Below the pieces are notes generated by a model. The model saw nothing but the letters and a program-made list of their open reading frames with translations. It did not search any database and was not told the origin of the DNA. From Agaricicola taiwanensis (GTDB lineage Bacteria; Pseudomonadota; Alphaproteobacteria; Rhizobiales; Methylopilaceae), in contig NZ_BMCP01000001.1 of NCBI RefSeq assembly GCF_014635245.1, positions 1,178,001-1,242,000 on the forward strand: a stretch of DNA of 64,000 nucleotides, given 5' to 3'. The position numbers and the translations under genes are program-made. Positions 52,065 to 60,069 of this stretch are shown here, in pieces; the first letter of the stretch is position 1; each line of letters opens with the position of its first letter.

Positions 52065-53423
52065 TCAGTCACGCAATGCCGCTGTTCGATCGAGCGCCTT
52101 CTCAAGCCGGTCGAACAGCATTTCAAGCTCTTCATCGGAGATGATCAGGGGCGGGCAGATCGTAACGGTGTCGTTGGCAACGGCGCGGACGATCAATCCC
52201 TGCTCCTGGGCGAACGACACGGCCTTGGCCGCGGTCATGCGCTTGGGATCGAACGATCGCTTGCTTGCCTTGTCGGCAACCAGTTCGACCGCACCCACAA
52301 GACCCATGCCACGGGCTTCCCCCACCAGCGGGTGCTCGGACAACGCCCTCAGCCGCTTCTGGAAGGTCGGAATAATCGCCCTGACCTTTTCCAGGATCCC
52401 GTCGCGCTGGTAGATCTCCAGCGTCTTCAAGGCCACGGCTGCGGTGACGGGATGGCCGGAGTAGGTCGTGCCATGGCCGAAGGTGCCGAGCTTGCGGCTC
52501 TGCTCGGTCAGGGCATCGTCCATAGCGTCGTCGACGAGCACCGCGCCAATGGGCAGGTAGGCCGAGGACAGCGCCTTGGCGACCGAAATCGAGTGCGGCC
52601 GCATGCCGAGCATCTCGGAGCCGAACCAGGTGCCGAGGCGGCCGAAGCCGCAGATGACCTCGTCGGCGATCAGCCTGACGTCATAGCGCTCCAGCACCTC
52701 CTGGATGCGCGCGAAATAGGTAGCGGGCGGCACGATCACCCCGCCGGCGCCCATGACGGGCTCGGCGATGAAGGCGGCCACCGTGTCCGGCCCTTCTGCC
52801 TGAATCAGTGCGTCGAGCTCTTCTGCAAGCCGCGTCGCGAATTCCTCCTCGCTCTCATGCTCACGTGCAAAGCGATAATGATGCGGGCAGGAGGTATGGA
52901 GGATCCCGGGCAGGGGCAGGTCGAAGTCGAGGTGGTTTGCCGGCAGGCCCGTGAGGCTGGCCGACGCCACCGTGACGCCATGGTAGGCCTTCTGGCGGCT
53001 GATGATCTTTTTCTTCTGCGGCTGGCCGAGCGCGTTGTTCATGTACCAGATCATCTTGATCTGGGTATCGTTGGCCTCGGAGCCTGACGAGCAGAAGAAG
53101 GCCTTCGCCATCCCGGGCGCCAGTTCCTTCAGCTTTTCCGCAAGCTCGATGGCCGGGTCGTGGCTCTTGCCGCCGAAGAGATGCGAGAAGGGAAGCTTGC
53201 CCATCTGCTCCGCCGCGGCTTCCACGAGTTCGCGATTGTTGAACCCGAGCGATGTGCACCAGAGACCTGACATGCCCTCGAGGTAAGGCTTGCCGTCGGT
53301 GTCATAGACGAAGACGCCTTCGCCCCGCTCCAGGATCAGCGGACCGGTGTCCCGGAACGTCGCCAGGTTGGTGTAGGGGTGGAGAAGCGTCTCGACGTCG
53401 CGTGTTTGCAGATTGCTCAGCAT
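52065..53423 (-). CDS. Class III PLP-dependent aminotransferase
   Basis: A 452-residue class III (omega) aminotransferase of the kind annotated as aspartate aminotransferase family or omega-amino acid:pyruvate transaminase. It has the N-terminal HPYTNLATFRDTGPL, CSSGSEANDTQIKM, RQKAYHGVTVAS, LIADEVICGFGRLG and the PLP lysine in SISVAKALSSAYLPIGAV. The substrate is unresolved (beta-alanine, putrescine or similar amines are typical). ATG 53423 is chosen over 53459 by family comparison. It stands alone, divergent from the DUF898 operon. Confidence 0.9.
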   Translation of the reverse strand: MLSNLQTRDVETLLHPYTNLATFRDTGPLILERGEGVFVYDTDGKPYLEGMSGLWCTSLGFNNRELVEAAAEQMGKLPFSHLFGGKSHDPAIELAEKLKELAPGMAKAFFCSSGSEANDTQIKMIWYMNNALGQPQKKKIISRQKAYHGVTVASASLTGLPANHLDFDLPLPGILHTSCPHHYRFAREHESEEEFATRLAEELDALIQAEGPDTVAAFIAEPVMGAGGVIVPPATYFARIQEVLERYDVRLIADEVICGFGRLGTWFGSEMLGMRPHSISVAKALSSAYLPIGAVLVDDAMDDALTEQSRKLGTFGHGTTYSGHPVTAAVALKTLEIYQRDGILEKVRAIIPTFQKRLRALSEHPLVGEARGMGLVGAVELVADKASKRSFDPKRMTAAKAVSFAQEQGLIVRAVANDTVTICPPLIISDEELEMLFDRLEKALDRTAALRD

Positions 53424-53549
53424 GATCAACTCCAGTGAAGTGCCGAGCCTAGCAGCCAAGCCGGCGCTGCGACACCGTCAAGCTTCTTGTGTCCGCTCAA
53501 CTTTCGAGGCACAGCTTTCAATGGGAATTGTGTGCACGGGGGGTGTGCG

Positions 53550-54740
53550 ATGGACGTTGGGGATGGTGGCCATGCACCTTGGTCACGCGGGGAAATTGTA
53601 AGGCCAGAGGTTCACGCACCGGTTGGGGATATGGCCGGCATGCTGATCCGGGGCGGTCTGCTGCAGATCGTCACCCTTGGTATCTATCGGTTCTGGTACA
53701 CCACAAACATCCGCAAGTTTCTCTGGGGTCGGACAAGCGTCAAAGGCGACGCGCTTGAGTATACCGGAACGGGCAAGGAGCTCTTCATTGGCTTCCTGAT
53801 CGCAATGGCGGTTCTCCTTCCGCTCTATCTAGCGATTGCGGTGCTTCCGATCATACTCGAAAGTCCTTTCATCTACGTGGTTTTCCTGCCGGCGACCGCA
53901 TTTCTTGGCCAGTACGCCGTCTATCGATCTCGGCGTTACCGGCTGACTCGCACCGCCTGGCGCGGTCTTCGTTTCCATCAGACCGGATCAGCCTGGCGTT
54001 ATGCCGTCCTGTCTTCCGGCTGGACAATCGCTGTTATCCTGAGCGTGGGCTTGCTGTATCCTTTCGCGCGCGCGAGCCTGGAGCGGTTTAAGGTCAACAA
54101 CACCTGGTATGGCAACCGGCAAGCCACATTTTCAGGGACGGGCAGGAGCTTCTATGCGCAGACCTGGCAGTTCTGGCTTATCGTCATTGGGCCAGCTGCA
54201 GCTATTGCAAGGTATAGTTACTACTCAAATAGCTGGATGATGACCTTTCACGAGCCGAAAGAAATTTTTATTTCTATATTTATCATTTTTGACAACGCTG
54301 TCACTTGGTTACTTATTGCCGGCTTCCTCCTGCTGCCGTGGTTCTGGGCGGCCAGCTTCCGTTGGTGGGCCGATAACATCCGCTTTGGAGATGCGCGCGC
54401 ACATTCGGAACTGCCCGGCGATGCCTTCTACGGACCCTATGTGCTGTACGGTCTCAGCCTTGTCGGGCTCGGCATCCTCGTCGGACTTCCCATTGGAGTT
54501 TTCACATTCCTGGAAAGCGAGGCGCTGACAGCGATCGCCACGGGTGTCGGCTACATCATCTATTTCGTGGGTCTCGGCGTGCTCTACCAGCTTCTGGTAG
54601 CCCGTGCGGTGTGGCAGCGGCAGTGGGAAAGCCTGAACATCGAAGGCCTCGAGGATCTGAACTCCGTGCGTGCGCTCGGGGAGCAGGCGACAGCCTTCGG
54701 CGAGGGTCTTCTGGACGCACTGGATGTCGGAGGCATTTGA
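53550..54740 (+). CDS. DUF898 (YjgN-like) membrane protein
   Basis: A 396-residue multi-pass membrane protein. The first domain matches DUF898 from GMLIRGGLLQIVTLGIYRFWYTT onwards (GIYRFWyxT and WGRT motifs), and this pattern recurs around NNTWYGNRQATFSGTG. The family function is unknown. GGGGGGTG about 6 bases before ATG 53550 supports this start. It heads a three-gene unit with the M48 peptidase (3-base gap) and the DUF1499 protein. A stretch around 54200-54300 is locally AT-rich. Confidence 0.88.
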   Translation: MDVGDGGHAPWSRGEIVRPEVHAPVGDMAGMLIRGGLLQIVTLGIYRFWYTTNIRKFLWGRTSVKGDALEYTGTGKELFIGFLIAMAVLLPLYLAIAVLPIILESPFIYVVFLPATAFLGQYAVYRSRRYRLTRTAWRGLRFHQTGSAWRYAVLSSGWTIAVILSVGLLYPFARASLERFKVNNTWYGNRQATFSGTGRSFYAQTWQFWLIVIGPAAAIARYSYYSNSWMMTFHEPKEIFISIFIIFDNAVTWLLIAGFLLLPWFWAASFRWWADNIRFGDARAHSELPGDAFYGPYVLYGLSLVGLGILVGLPIGVFTFLESEALTAIATGVGYIIYFVGLGVLYQLLVARAVWQRQWESLNIEGLEDLNSVRALGEQATAFGEGLLDALDVGGI

Positions 54741-54743
54741 AGC

Positions 54744-55838
54744 GTGCGCGGCGCTGCTGTTTTCTTCGATGGTGAAACCAGCGCCCGGCAGGCGATCGGC
54801 ATCGAGGTAGGGCCGGAGCATCTGCGTCTTCGAGGCGTTGCGGATGCCCTCATAGCCGACTGGCCTTGGTCAAAGGTGGAGGTGATATCCGACGATGCCG
54901 GAATGCTGCGGCTGCGTCATGCCGATGGCCCGGAACTGGCGCGGCTCGAAGTTGCCGATGAGGAGTTGTCCTCAGCCATCAGGCAGGCCGCCGACTTTTC
55001 GTCCCGCCGTGTACGAGACAGCCGGTCAGCGCGTCGCATTGCTCTCTGGAGCGGTGCGGCCATCATCTCGCTCGCCTTCACCGGGCTCTTCGGCATCCCG
55101 CTCGCTGCAGGGATCATCGTGCCCGCCTTGCCGTTGTCTGTTGATGAGGCGCTTGGCCGGTCAGTTGATGGCAACATCCGCAGGCTGCTGGAAGAAGGTG
55201 AGGGCGGAGATTGCGGTGCTGGTCCTGAGGGTGCTGCAGGACGCCAAGCCCTCGACAAGCTTGTTGCCCGGCTGGAAGGGTCGGCAAACCTGCCGTTCCC
55301 GCTCAAGGTGGCTGTGGTCCGCAACAACATGGTCAATGCCTTCGCCACCTCGGGCGGCTATGTCTATCTCATGCAGGGCTTCATCGATGAGGCTGAAACA
55401 CCGGAGGAAGTAGCCGGGGTGCTTGCCCATGAAATCGGCCACATCGCGGCGCGGGACGGAACGCGCCGGGTTATCGAAACCACCGGCACCTCTTTCCTCT
55501 TTGGCACGGTATTCGGTGATCTCACGGGCGGCGGCGCACTCGCCGTGGGTGCGCAGGTGCTTGCCGAAAGTGCCCATTCGCGCGAAACCGAGCGGCAGGC
55601 GGATGCCTTTGCGCTTAACCTGATGACCAGCACGAGTGTCAGCCCGGCCGGATTGGCCGACTTTTTCCGCCGTGAGGCGCGCAGCAGCAGCGATGAGCGT
55701 TTCGCCATCCTGTCCAGCCATCCCGTCAGTAGCGAAAGGCTGGAGGCGATCGAGCGGGCGGCCACAGCTGGCGAGAATCAGCCCATTCTGACGGAGGATG
55801 AATGGGCGGCTTTGAAGGAGATCTGCGGAGATGACTGA
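54744..55838 (+). CDS. M48-family zinc metallopeptidase
   Basis: A 364-residue peptidase with one or two membrane helices (IALWSGAAIISLAFTGLFGIPL, about residues 94-125). The HExxH zinc motif is in VLAHEIGHIAARDG, with the third ligand in SRETERQADAFAL. YLMQGFIDEAETPEEVAGV is also family-typical. M48 peptidases such as HtpX and BepA handle quality control of membrane or outer-membrane proteins. GTG start 3 bases after the DUF898 stop, and TGATG overlap with the DUF1499 gene, indicate a coupled operon. Confidence 0.9.
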   Translation: MRGAAVFFDGETSARQAIGIEVGPEHLRLRGVADALIADWPWSKVEVISDDAGMLRLRHADGPELARLEVADEELSSAIRQAADFSSRRVRDSRSARRIALWSGAAIISLAFTGLFGIPLAAGIIVPALPLSVDEALGRSVDGNIRRLLEEGEGGDCGAGPEGAAGRQALDKLVARLEGSANLPFPLKVAVVRNNMVNAFATSGGYVYLMQGFIDEAETPEEVAGVLAHEIGHIAARDGTRRVIETTGTSFLFGTVFGDLTGGGALAVGAQVLAESAHSRETERQADAFALNLMTSTSVSPAGLADFFRREARSSSDERFAILSSHPVSSERLEAIERAATAGENQPILTEDEWAALKEICGDD

Positions 55839-56599
55839 TGCGCGGCTATGAGGAGGAACCGCTGTCTCGTGCCGCGGTCCTGTCGCGTCTCATCGCTCTC
55901 TTCGCCATCCCGGTCACCGCCATCGCCGTGCTGGTCGCCCGCTCCGGGCAGGTCGAGACCATTCCCGCCGTTGCGGCGGTAGCGTCGGGCCTCCTGCTGG
56001 CGCTCCTGGCCGTCCTTCTGGCCTTCGTCAGCTTCGGTTCCATCTGGGTCAACGGATACCGCGGTGGCCGGCTGGCCTGCATCGGGCTCGTGATCGGGGC
56101 GGCTCTGCTTGCCTATCCCCTCTATACAATCGCCGACGGATTGTCTTACCCGGCCATCGCCGATGTCACCACGGATGTTGCGAACCCTCCCGCGTTCAGG
56201 GGTGCGGTGCTTGAGCGGCAGCTGGGGGAGAACTCGCTCGTCTACGGCGGAGAAAGCGTCGCCCTCGATCAGTTGGCTGCCTACCCGGAGATCGTGCCTG
56301 TCACAACGGATCTGCCACCGGAGGAAACGCACGCCATCGCGCTGCAGCTGATGCGGGATCGAGGCTGGCGCGTTATCGCCGGTGAGAAGCCGGGAGAGGG
56401 CGGCCTGTCACAGATCGAGGCCGTGGCATCATCGCCTCTGCTCGGGTTGAAAAGCGATATCGCCGTGCGCATCCAGCCTCAGACGCGCGGCAGCCGCGTC
56501 GACATGCGTTCGGCGTCGAGATTTGGGTCACGGGATTTCGGCGCCAACGCGCATATCGTTCGCGGCTATATGACCGAGCTTCTGGCTGCCACGCGTTGA
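55838..56599 (+). CDS. DUF1499 membrane protein
   Basis: A 253-residue protein with three N-terminal membrane helices (LIALFAIPVTAIAVLVA, VASGLLLALLAVLLAFVSF, CIGLVIGAALLAYPLY). A C-terminal DUF1499 domain follows (about 115-250), with IADVTTDVANPPAF, RGWRVI and DIAVRIQPQTRGSRVDMRS. The function is unknown. The ATG shares a base with the stop of the M48 peptidase gene. The end is 3 bases from the convergent MBL hydrolase gene. Confidence 0.9.
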   Translation: MRGYEEEPLSRAAVLSRLIALFAIPVTAIAVLVARSGQVETIPAVAAVASGLLLALLAVLLAFVSFGSIWVNGYRGGRLACIGLVIGAALLAYPLYTIADGLSYPAIADVTTDVANPPAFRGAVLERQLGENSLVYGGESVALDQLAAYPEIVPVTTDLPPEETHAIALQLMRDRGWRVIAGEKPGEGGLSQIEAVASSPLLGLKSDIAVRIQPQTRGSRVDMRSASRFGSRDFGANAHIVRGYMTELLAATR

Positions 56600-56602
56600 C
56601 CT

Positions 56603-57511
56603 TCAGGCAGGCTCGAACAGGCCGTCCAGGTGAGGAGCGCTATCACTGATGACCAGCCCGCGGTCGACGAGGTCGATAAGGTGCGCCAGCACCGATAGCC
56701 CGGCCGCGCGCTTCAGGCGTGGATCGAGCCCTGGATAGGTCGCCTCGACGATTTGCGCGATGGTCCGGTCGCCGGCCGCCAAGCGTGCCCTGATCGATCC
56801 CTCCCGCGTCCGCCGATGAGACTTCAACGCCCGCATCAGCCGGCGCGGCGCGGTGACAGGAGCACCGTGAGCAGGCAGGAACAGCCTGTCATCGCGCGCC
56901 AGCAGTCGGTCCATCGATCGCATGTAATCGCTCAACGAGCCGTCAGGAGGCGCGATCACGGTCGTGGACCAGCCCATGACGTGATCGCCCGGAAAGAGAA
57001 TGCCGGTGCCATCAAGAGCGAAAGCAAGATGGTTGGACGCGTGCCCGGGTGTGGCGATAGCCATGATCGACCAATCCTGCCCACGCACACTCTCCCCGTC
57101 CGACAGCACGTGATCGGGTTGGTAGGTCGGCTCATGTCCGGCCTCCACCGTCCCGGTGTTTGCCGCACTGTAGCTGGACAGGCTGAGGGGCCGGCATCCC
57201 GCCACCATCGCGCCGGTCGCTTCGGCCAGGGCTTGAAGGCCGCCGGAGTGATCGCGATGGGTGTGGGTCAGGAATATATGACTGACGGTCTCGCCTTTCA
57301 GGGCCGCCAGCAGAGCATTGAGATGCCTGTCGTCATTGGGACCGGGATCGATCACGGCAACACGGCCTCGGCCGACGATGTGCGTTGCGGTTCCGTTGAA
57401 CGTGAAAGGCCCGGGGTTGGGTGCCAGCACACGACGAATGCCGGGAGCGACATCGGTCAGTATTCCGTAGCGATCGTCGAAGGTGTGGTCGAGTGCAAGA
57501 GGCGTGGACAT
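56603..57511 (-). CDS. MBL-fold metallo-hydrolase
   Basis: A 302-residue metallo-beta-lactamase-fold hydrolase. The zinc motif is HIFLTHTHRDHSGG, with further ligands in IATPGHASNHLAF and FPGDHVMGW, and HGAPV near residue 218. A C-terminal helical domain (about 235-300) with LKSHRRTREGSIRARLAAG resembles the LACTB2-like winged extension. Possible activities are thioester or nuclease hydrolysis; this is not decided by sequence. It lies downstream of the terminator of the Gln/Asn-rich gene, so it needs its own promoter in 57512-57547. Confidence 0.9.
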   Translation of the reverse strand: MSTPLALDHTFDDRYGILTDVAPGIRRVLAPNPGPFTFNGTATHIVGRGRVAVIDPGPNDDRHLNALLAALKGETVSHIFLTHTHRDHSGGLQALAEATGAMVAGCRPLSLSSYSAANTGTVEAGHEPTYQPDHVLSDGESVRGQDWSIMAIATPGHASNHLAFALDGTGILFPGDHVMGWSTTVIAPPDGSLSDYMRSMDRLLARDDRLFLPAHGAPVTAPRRLMRALKSHRRTREGSIRARLAAGDRTIAQIVEATYPGLDPRLKRAAGLSVLAHLIDLVDRGLVISDSAPHLDGLFEPA

Positions 57512-57547
57512 GACGCCCGACAGTTAGATCAGCCGCGCTTGAAAGGC

Positions 57548-57577
57548 AAAAAAGCCCGCCTCAGGAATGAGGCGGGC
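57548..57577 (-). terminator. Rho-independent terminator after the Gln/Asn-rich gene
   Basis: On the minus strand a perfect 10-base stem GCCCGCCTCA / TGAGGCGGGC with a 4-base loop is followed by six T. It ends the 63-residue protein's transcription unit 23 bases after the stop codon. Confidence 0.9.
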
Positions 57578-57600
57578 CTGAATATGAGCATGCGCTGTTA

Positions 57601-57792
57601 TCAGCGCTGTTGGTTTGGCGACCGGTTCTGATCCTGTTGACCGCGACCCATACCGCCCTGCTGGCGATTGGGATCCTGATTTTGTTGATTCTGCTGGCTT
57701 TGCTGGTTCTGCTGACCGCTTTTGTTTTGGTTTTGCTGACGGTTCTGTTCGTCGGTGTTTTTGTAACCACCGCCTTTATTCTGGTTATTCAT
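57601..57792 (-). CDS. Gln/Asn-rich disordered small protein
   Basis: A 63-residue protein in which 21 residues are Gln and 13 are Asn (54 percent together), with Gly, Arg, Ser and Lys making up most of the rest. Only Met1, Tyr10 and Met48 are non-polar side chains of any size. It has no domain, signal or membrane helix and must be disordered; the composition is prion-like. It is translated: GGGAGAG lies 8 bases before the ATG. It has its own EcfG-type promoter (57831-57855) and terminator (57548-57577), so it is a monocistronic stress gene. Function unknown. Confidence 0.82.
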   Translation of the reverse strand: MNNQNKGGGYKNTDEQNRQQNQNKSGQQNQQSQQNQQNQDPNRQQGGMGRGQQDQNRSPNQQR

Positions 57793-57830
57793 GGCGTCTC
57801 TCCCTGAACGCCCCTCAGCGCCGAGATCAC

Positions 57831-57855
57831 AACGTCTCGACGCTCATTTTGTTCC
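57831..57855 (-). promoter_or_regulatory. Predicted EcfG promoter for the Gln/Asn-rich gene
   Basis: On the minus strand GGAAC (57855-57851) and CGTT (57834-57831) are 16 bases apart, an exact match to GGAAC-N16/17-CGTT. It lies 38 bases upstream of the ATG in the gap between this gene and the next minus-strand gene. Confidence 0.82.
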
Positions 57856-57860
57856 AGGCG

Positions 57861-58139
57861 CTACAAGCCGAGAGATGCCTCGTCGATCTCGTCATTTTCA
57901 CCGGGAACGGACAGTTCGTCCGTCACGGGAAAGGCGAGCACGACGTCCGTGATCGGGCCATCGGCTTTGCCGCGCATGTAGCGGTGGAGCGCGATGCAGG
58001 AGCCGACGACGCGTGGTTCCTGGTGCAATCGCTCAGCGATTTCGCTGACGGTCAAACGGCGATCGAGCGTGGCGGCGACAGTGCCGACAATCGACGCGTA
58101 GAGCGCATTGCTTGGCTGACTGGGCAGGACCGATTGCAT
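57861..58139 (-). CDS. 92-residue protein of unknown function downstream of the T3SS operon
   Basis: A small cytosolic protein. The central segment LTVSEIAERLHQEPRVVGSCIALHRYMRG looks like a helix-turn-helix-type region, and the C-terminus is acidic (PGENDEIDEASLGL). GGGAGG about 10 bases before ATG 58139 supports this start over an extension to 58226. It lies 138 bases downstream of sctT on the same strand, at the place where sctU is expected. I do not recognise the family and cannot say whether it belongs to the secretion system. Confidence 0.7.
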   Translation of the reverse strand: MQSVLPSQPSNALYASIVGTVAATLDRRLTVSEIAERLHQEPRVVGSCIALHRYMRGKADGPITDVVLAFPVTDELSVPGENDEIDEASLGL

Positions 58140-58277
58140 GGCGGCATACCTCCCTGTTGATGCATCACTGCTTGTACTTTTTTGGCCCGTCCGGGCATTT
58201 TTTATGCAGGTCAGATTACACCCCAATGACGCATTTGTGCCAGCCCCTGCAAGGCAATGTGATAGCCCGGGCCGCCG

Positions 58278-59093
58278 TCAGCCTTTGTTGACCGTCATAT
58301 TCTCGAGGAAATCAGGGATCTCCAGGAGGAATGCCGTGTTGCCGTTCATGTACTCGATCATGAAGGCGCAATAGGCGACCATGAGGATGACGAAGACGGC
58401 ATTCTTCACGCTCAGCGACAGATCGAAGACCTGAAGCGAGGGAGCGGCGCGCGACACGAAGGCCAGCGAAATGTCGGTGATGAGCAGGGTGATGATGATC
58501 GGCCCAGCCAGAATGATGGCCATGCTGAACAACCTGTCGAGCAGGTTCAGGGCGATGTTTGCCGAAGAGGTGTCCAGCAACGGCCACAACTGGTCGATCG
58601 GCCAAAGCGCATAGCTGTCGTAGACGCCACCAAGCATCATCATGAAAGCGCCGCTGGTGAAGAACAGCGCCACCATGATGATCGACAGAAAGGTGCCGGT
58701 GATGTTGAGTTCGCTGAGAAACAGCGGGTCGAACAGCTGCGCGGAACTGGCGCCGCGCTGAAGATCCATGACTTCGCCTGCCGTTTCCGCCGCCCAGATG
58801 GGAATGCCGAAGATGATGCCGAGCACCACCCCGATCGCAACTTCTTTCATGATGAGCATGCCAACCATCATTCCGCCGGGGAGGTGGCCCTGCTCCATGG
58901 TGGCGAAAACGTAAGGCACGACGGGAATGGCAAACCCCAGAGCGATGCCGCCGCGCAGCAGCATGTCGATGCCCATCCGTGTAAAGATCGGCATGATGGA
59001 CACGAAACCGATGAAACGGGCCATGGCAAAGCCCAGCACTAGGATGTAGTCCTCCAGCTGGTTCAGAAGTTCGCGGGGCAGATCGATCTGCAT
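58278..59093 (-). CDS. sctT: Type III secretion export apparatus protein SctT
   Basis: A 271-residue inner-membrane protein of the FliR/YscT family, with about eight membrane helices. The region WAAETAGEVMDLQRGASSAQLFDP, with its MDLQRGAS core, is the SctT hallmark and favours the secretion system over the flagellar FliR. SctT forms the core of the export gate with SctR and SctS. It starts 13 bases after sctS and is the last recognised gene of the operon; no sctU follows. Confidence 0.9.
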   Translation of the reverse strand: MQIDLPRELLNQLEDYILVLGFAMARFIGFVSIMPIFTRMGIDMLLRGGIALGFAIPVVPYVFATMEQGHLPGGMMVGMLIMKEVAIGVVLGIIFGIPIWAAETAGEVMDLQRGASSAQLFDPLFLSELNITGTFLSIIMVALFFTSGAFMMMLGGVYDSYALWPIDQLWPLLDTSSANIALNLLDRLFSMAIILAGPIIITLLITDISLAFVSRAAPSLQVFDLSLSVKNAVFVILMVAYCAFMIEYMNGNTAFLLEIPDFLENMTVNKG

Positions 59094-59106
59094 GTCTCGC
59101 CCGGCG

Positions 59107-59376
59107 TCAGCGCGTCATCTTGGGAAAATCAGTGAACAGGACCGTTGCTTGCTGAGACACGAGCTGAGCCATCACCGCGCCAAATGTGATGATGAGCAAA
59201 AGGACCGTTAGAAGCTTCACGGCCTGGGGCAACGTCTGGTCTTGGATTTGCGTCACTGCCTGCAGAAGGCCGATGGTGAAGCCGATCGCGACAGCCACAA
59301 GCAGCACCGGCCCGGAAATATAGAGCACGGTCAGCAAGGCGTTATTGACGCTGGCAAAGATGACATCCCGGATCAA
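59107..59376 (-). CDS. sctS: Type III secretion export apparatus protein SctS
   Basis: An 89-residue protein with two membrane helices (LLTVLYISGPVLLVAVAIG and LTVLLLIITFGAVMAQL) joined by the conserved GLLQAVTQIQDQTLPQAVK loop. This matches FliQ/YscS. The start is TTG 59376, with GAGGTG about 7 bases upstream; no in-frame ATG or GTG fits the family start. It lies between sctR (36-base gap) and sctT (13-base gap). Confidence 0.92.
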   Translation of the reverse strand: MIRDVIFASVNNALLTVLYISGPVLLVAVAIGFTIGLLQAVTQIQDQTLPQAVKLLTVLLLIITFGAVMAQLVSQQATVLFTDFPKMTR

Positions 59377-59412
59377 CGTTCAGCACCTCTGTGGGAGCGG
59401 GAGCTCGGGAAA

Positions 59413-60069
59413 CTATCCATAGCTGAGAACCAGTCCCTGCATCAGGCGGGTCCAGCCATCGATGCTGACGAACAGGAGAAGCTTCAGCGGAATGGAGATC
59501 AGCGTGGGCTGCACCATCATCATGCCCATGGCCATCAACACGTTCGACACCACGAGGTCGATGACGAGGAAGGGTAGATAGAGCAGGAAGCCTATTTCGA
59601 AGGCGCGTGTGAGTTCCGACGCGATGAAGGACGGAAGCAGGATCACGAAATCGTCTTCCGAGACATTTTCATGGGCTTCAGCCGGCCAGATGCTTGCGGT
59701 GGCCTGTGCAAAGAAGGATCGGTGGCGCGGTTCGGCATAGCGGGCGAGGTGCGCCTGCACGGGCTCTTTCACCTGTTCGGCCGCCGCCATCCAGCCATCG
59801 ACGGATTCCAGCGATATCGGCTGCGCGACCAGCCTGTTCTGTATGTCCGTCAGGATGGGCGCGGACACATAAACGGTCAGGATGAAGGCGATGGCATAGA
59901 TGACGAGGTTTGGCGGCGCCTGCTGGATGCCAAGCGCGTTCCGGATGATGATCAGAACCACCGAAAGCTTGAGGAAGGCCGTCATCGTCACGACGAGAAA
60001 CGGTACTAACGCCAGCGCTGACGTTAGGAGGATGAGGCCGGTAAAATTGATGGTCTGATCACCGCCCAC
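59413..60069 (-). CDS. sctR: Type III secretion export apparatus protein SctR
   Basis: A 218-residue FliP/YscR-family protein. Conserved parts are VPFLVVTMTAFLKLSVVLII, RNALGIQQAPPNLVIYAIA and the second half LLPSFIASELTRAFEIGFLLYLPFLVIDLVV. It lacks the cleaved signal peptide of flagellar FliP. GTG start at 60069 with GAGGA upstream; it overlaps the end of sctQ by 11 bases. Confidence 0.95.
   Translation of the reverse strand: MGGDQTINFTGLILLTSALALVPFLVVTMTAFLKLSVVLIIIRNALGIQQAPPNLVIYAIAFILTVYVSAPILTDIQNRLVAQPISLESVDGWMAAAEQVKEPVQAHLARYAEPRHRSFFAQATASIWPAEAHENVSEDDFVILLPSFIASELTRAFEIGFLLYLPFLVIDLVVSNVLMAMGMMMVQPTLISIPLKLLLFVSIDGWTRLMQGLVLSYG

Noticed and set aside
57600..57780. CAA/CTG-like low-complexity tract that could be a microsatellite or a CRISPR-like repeat
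   Set aside because: Units are irregular in length and there are no spacers; the minus-strand frame has a promoter, binding site and terminator, so the tract is coding.
58178..58203. T6-GGCCCGTCCGGGCA-T6, resembling a terminator
   Set aside because: The stem is very short with a tight loop, it would act only on the plus strand, and no plus-strand gene ends nearby.
58278..60069. FliR/FliQ/FliP flagellar export genes
   Set aside because: Adjacent sctQ, sctO, sctN and sctL, lack of a FliP signal peptide and the SctT-type MDLQRGAS motif fit a non-flagellar type III system.
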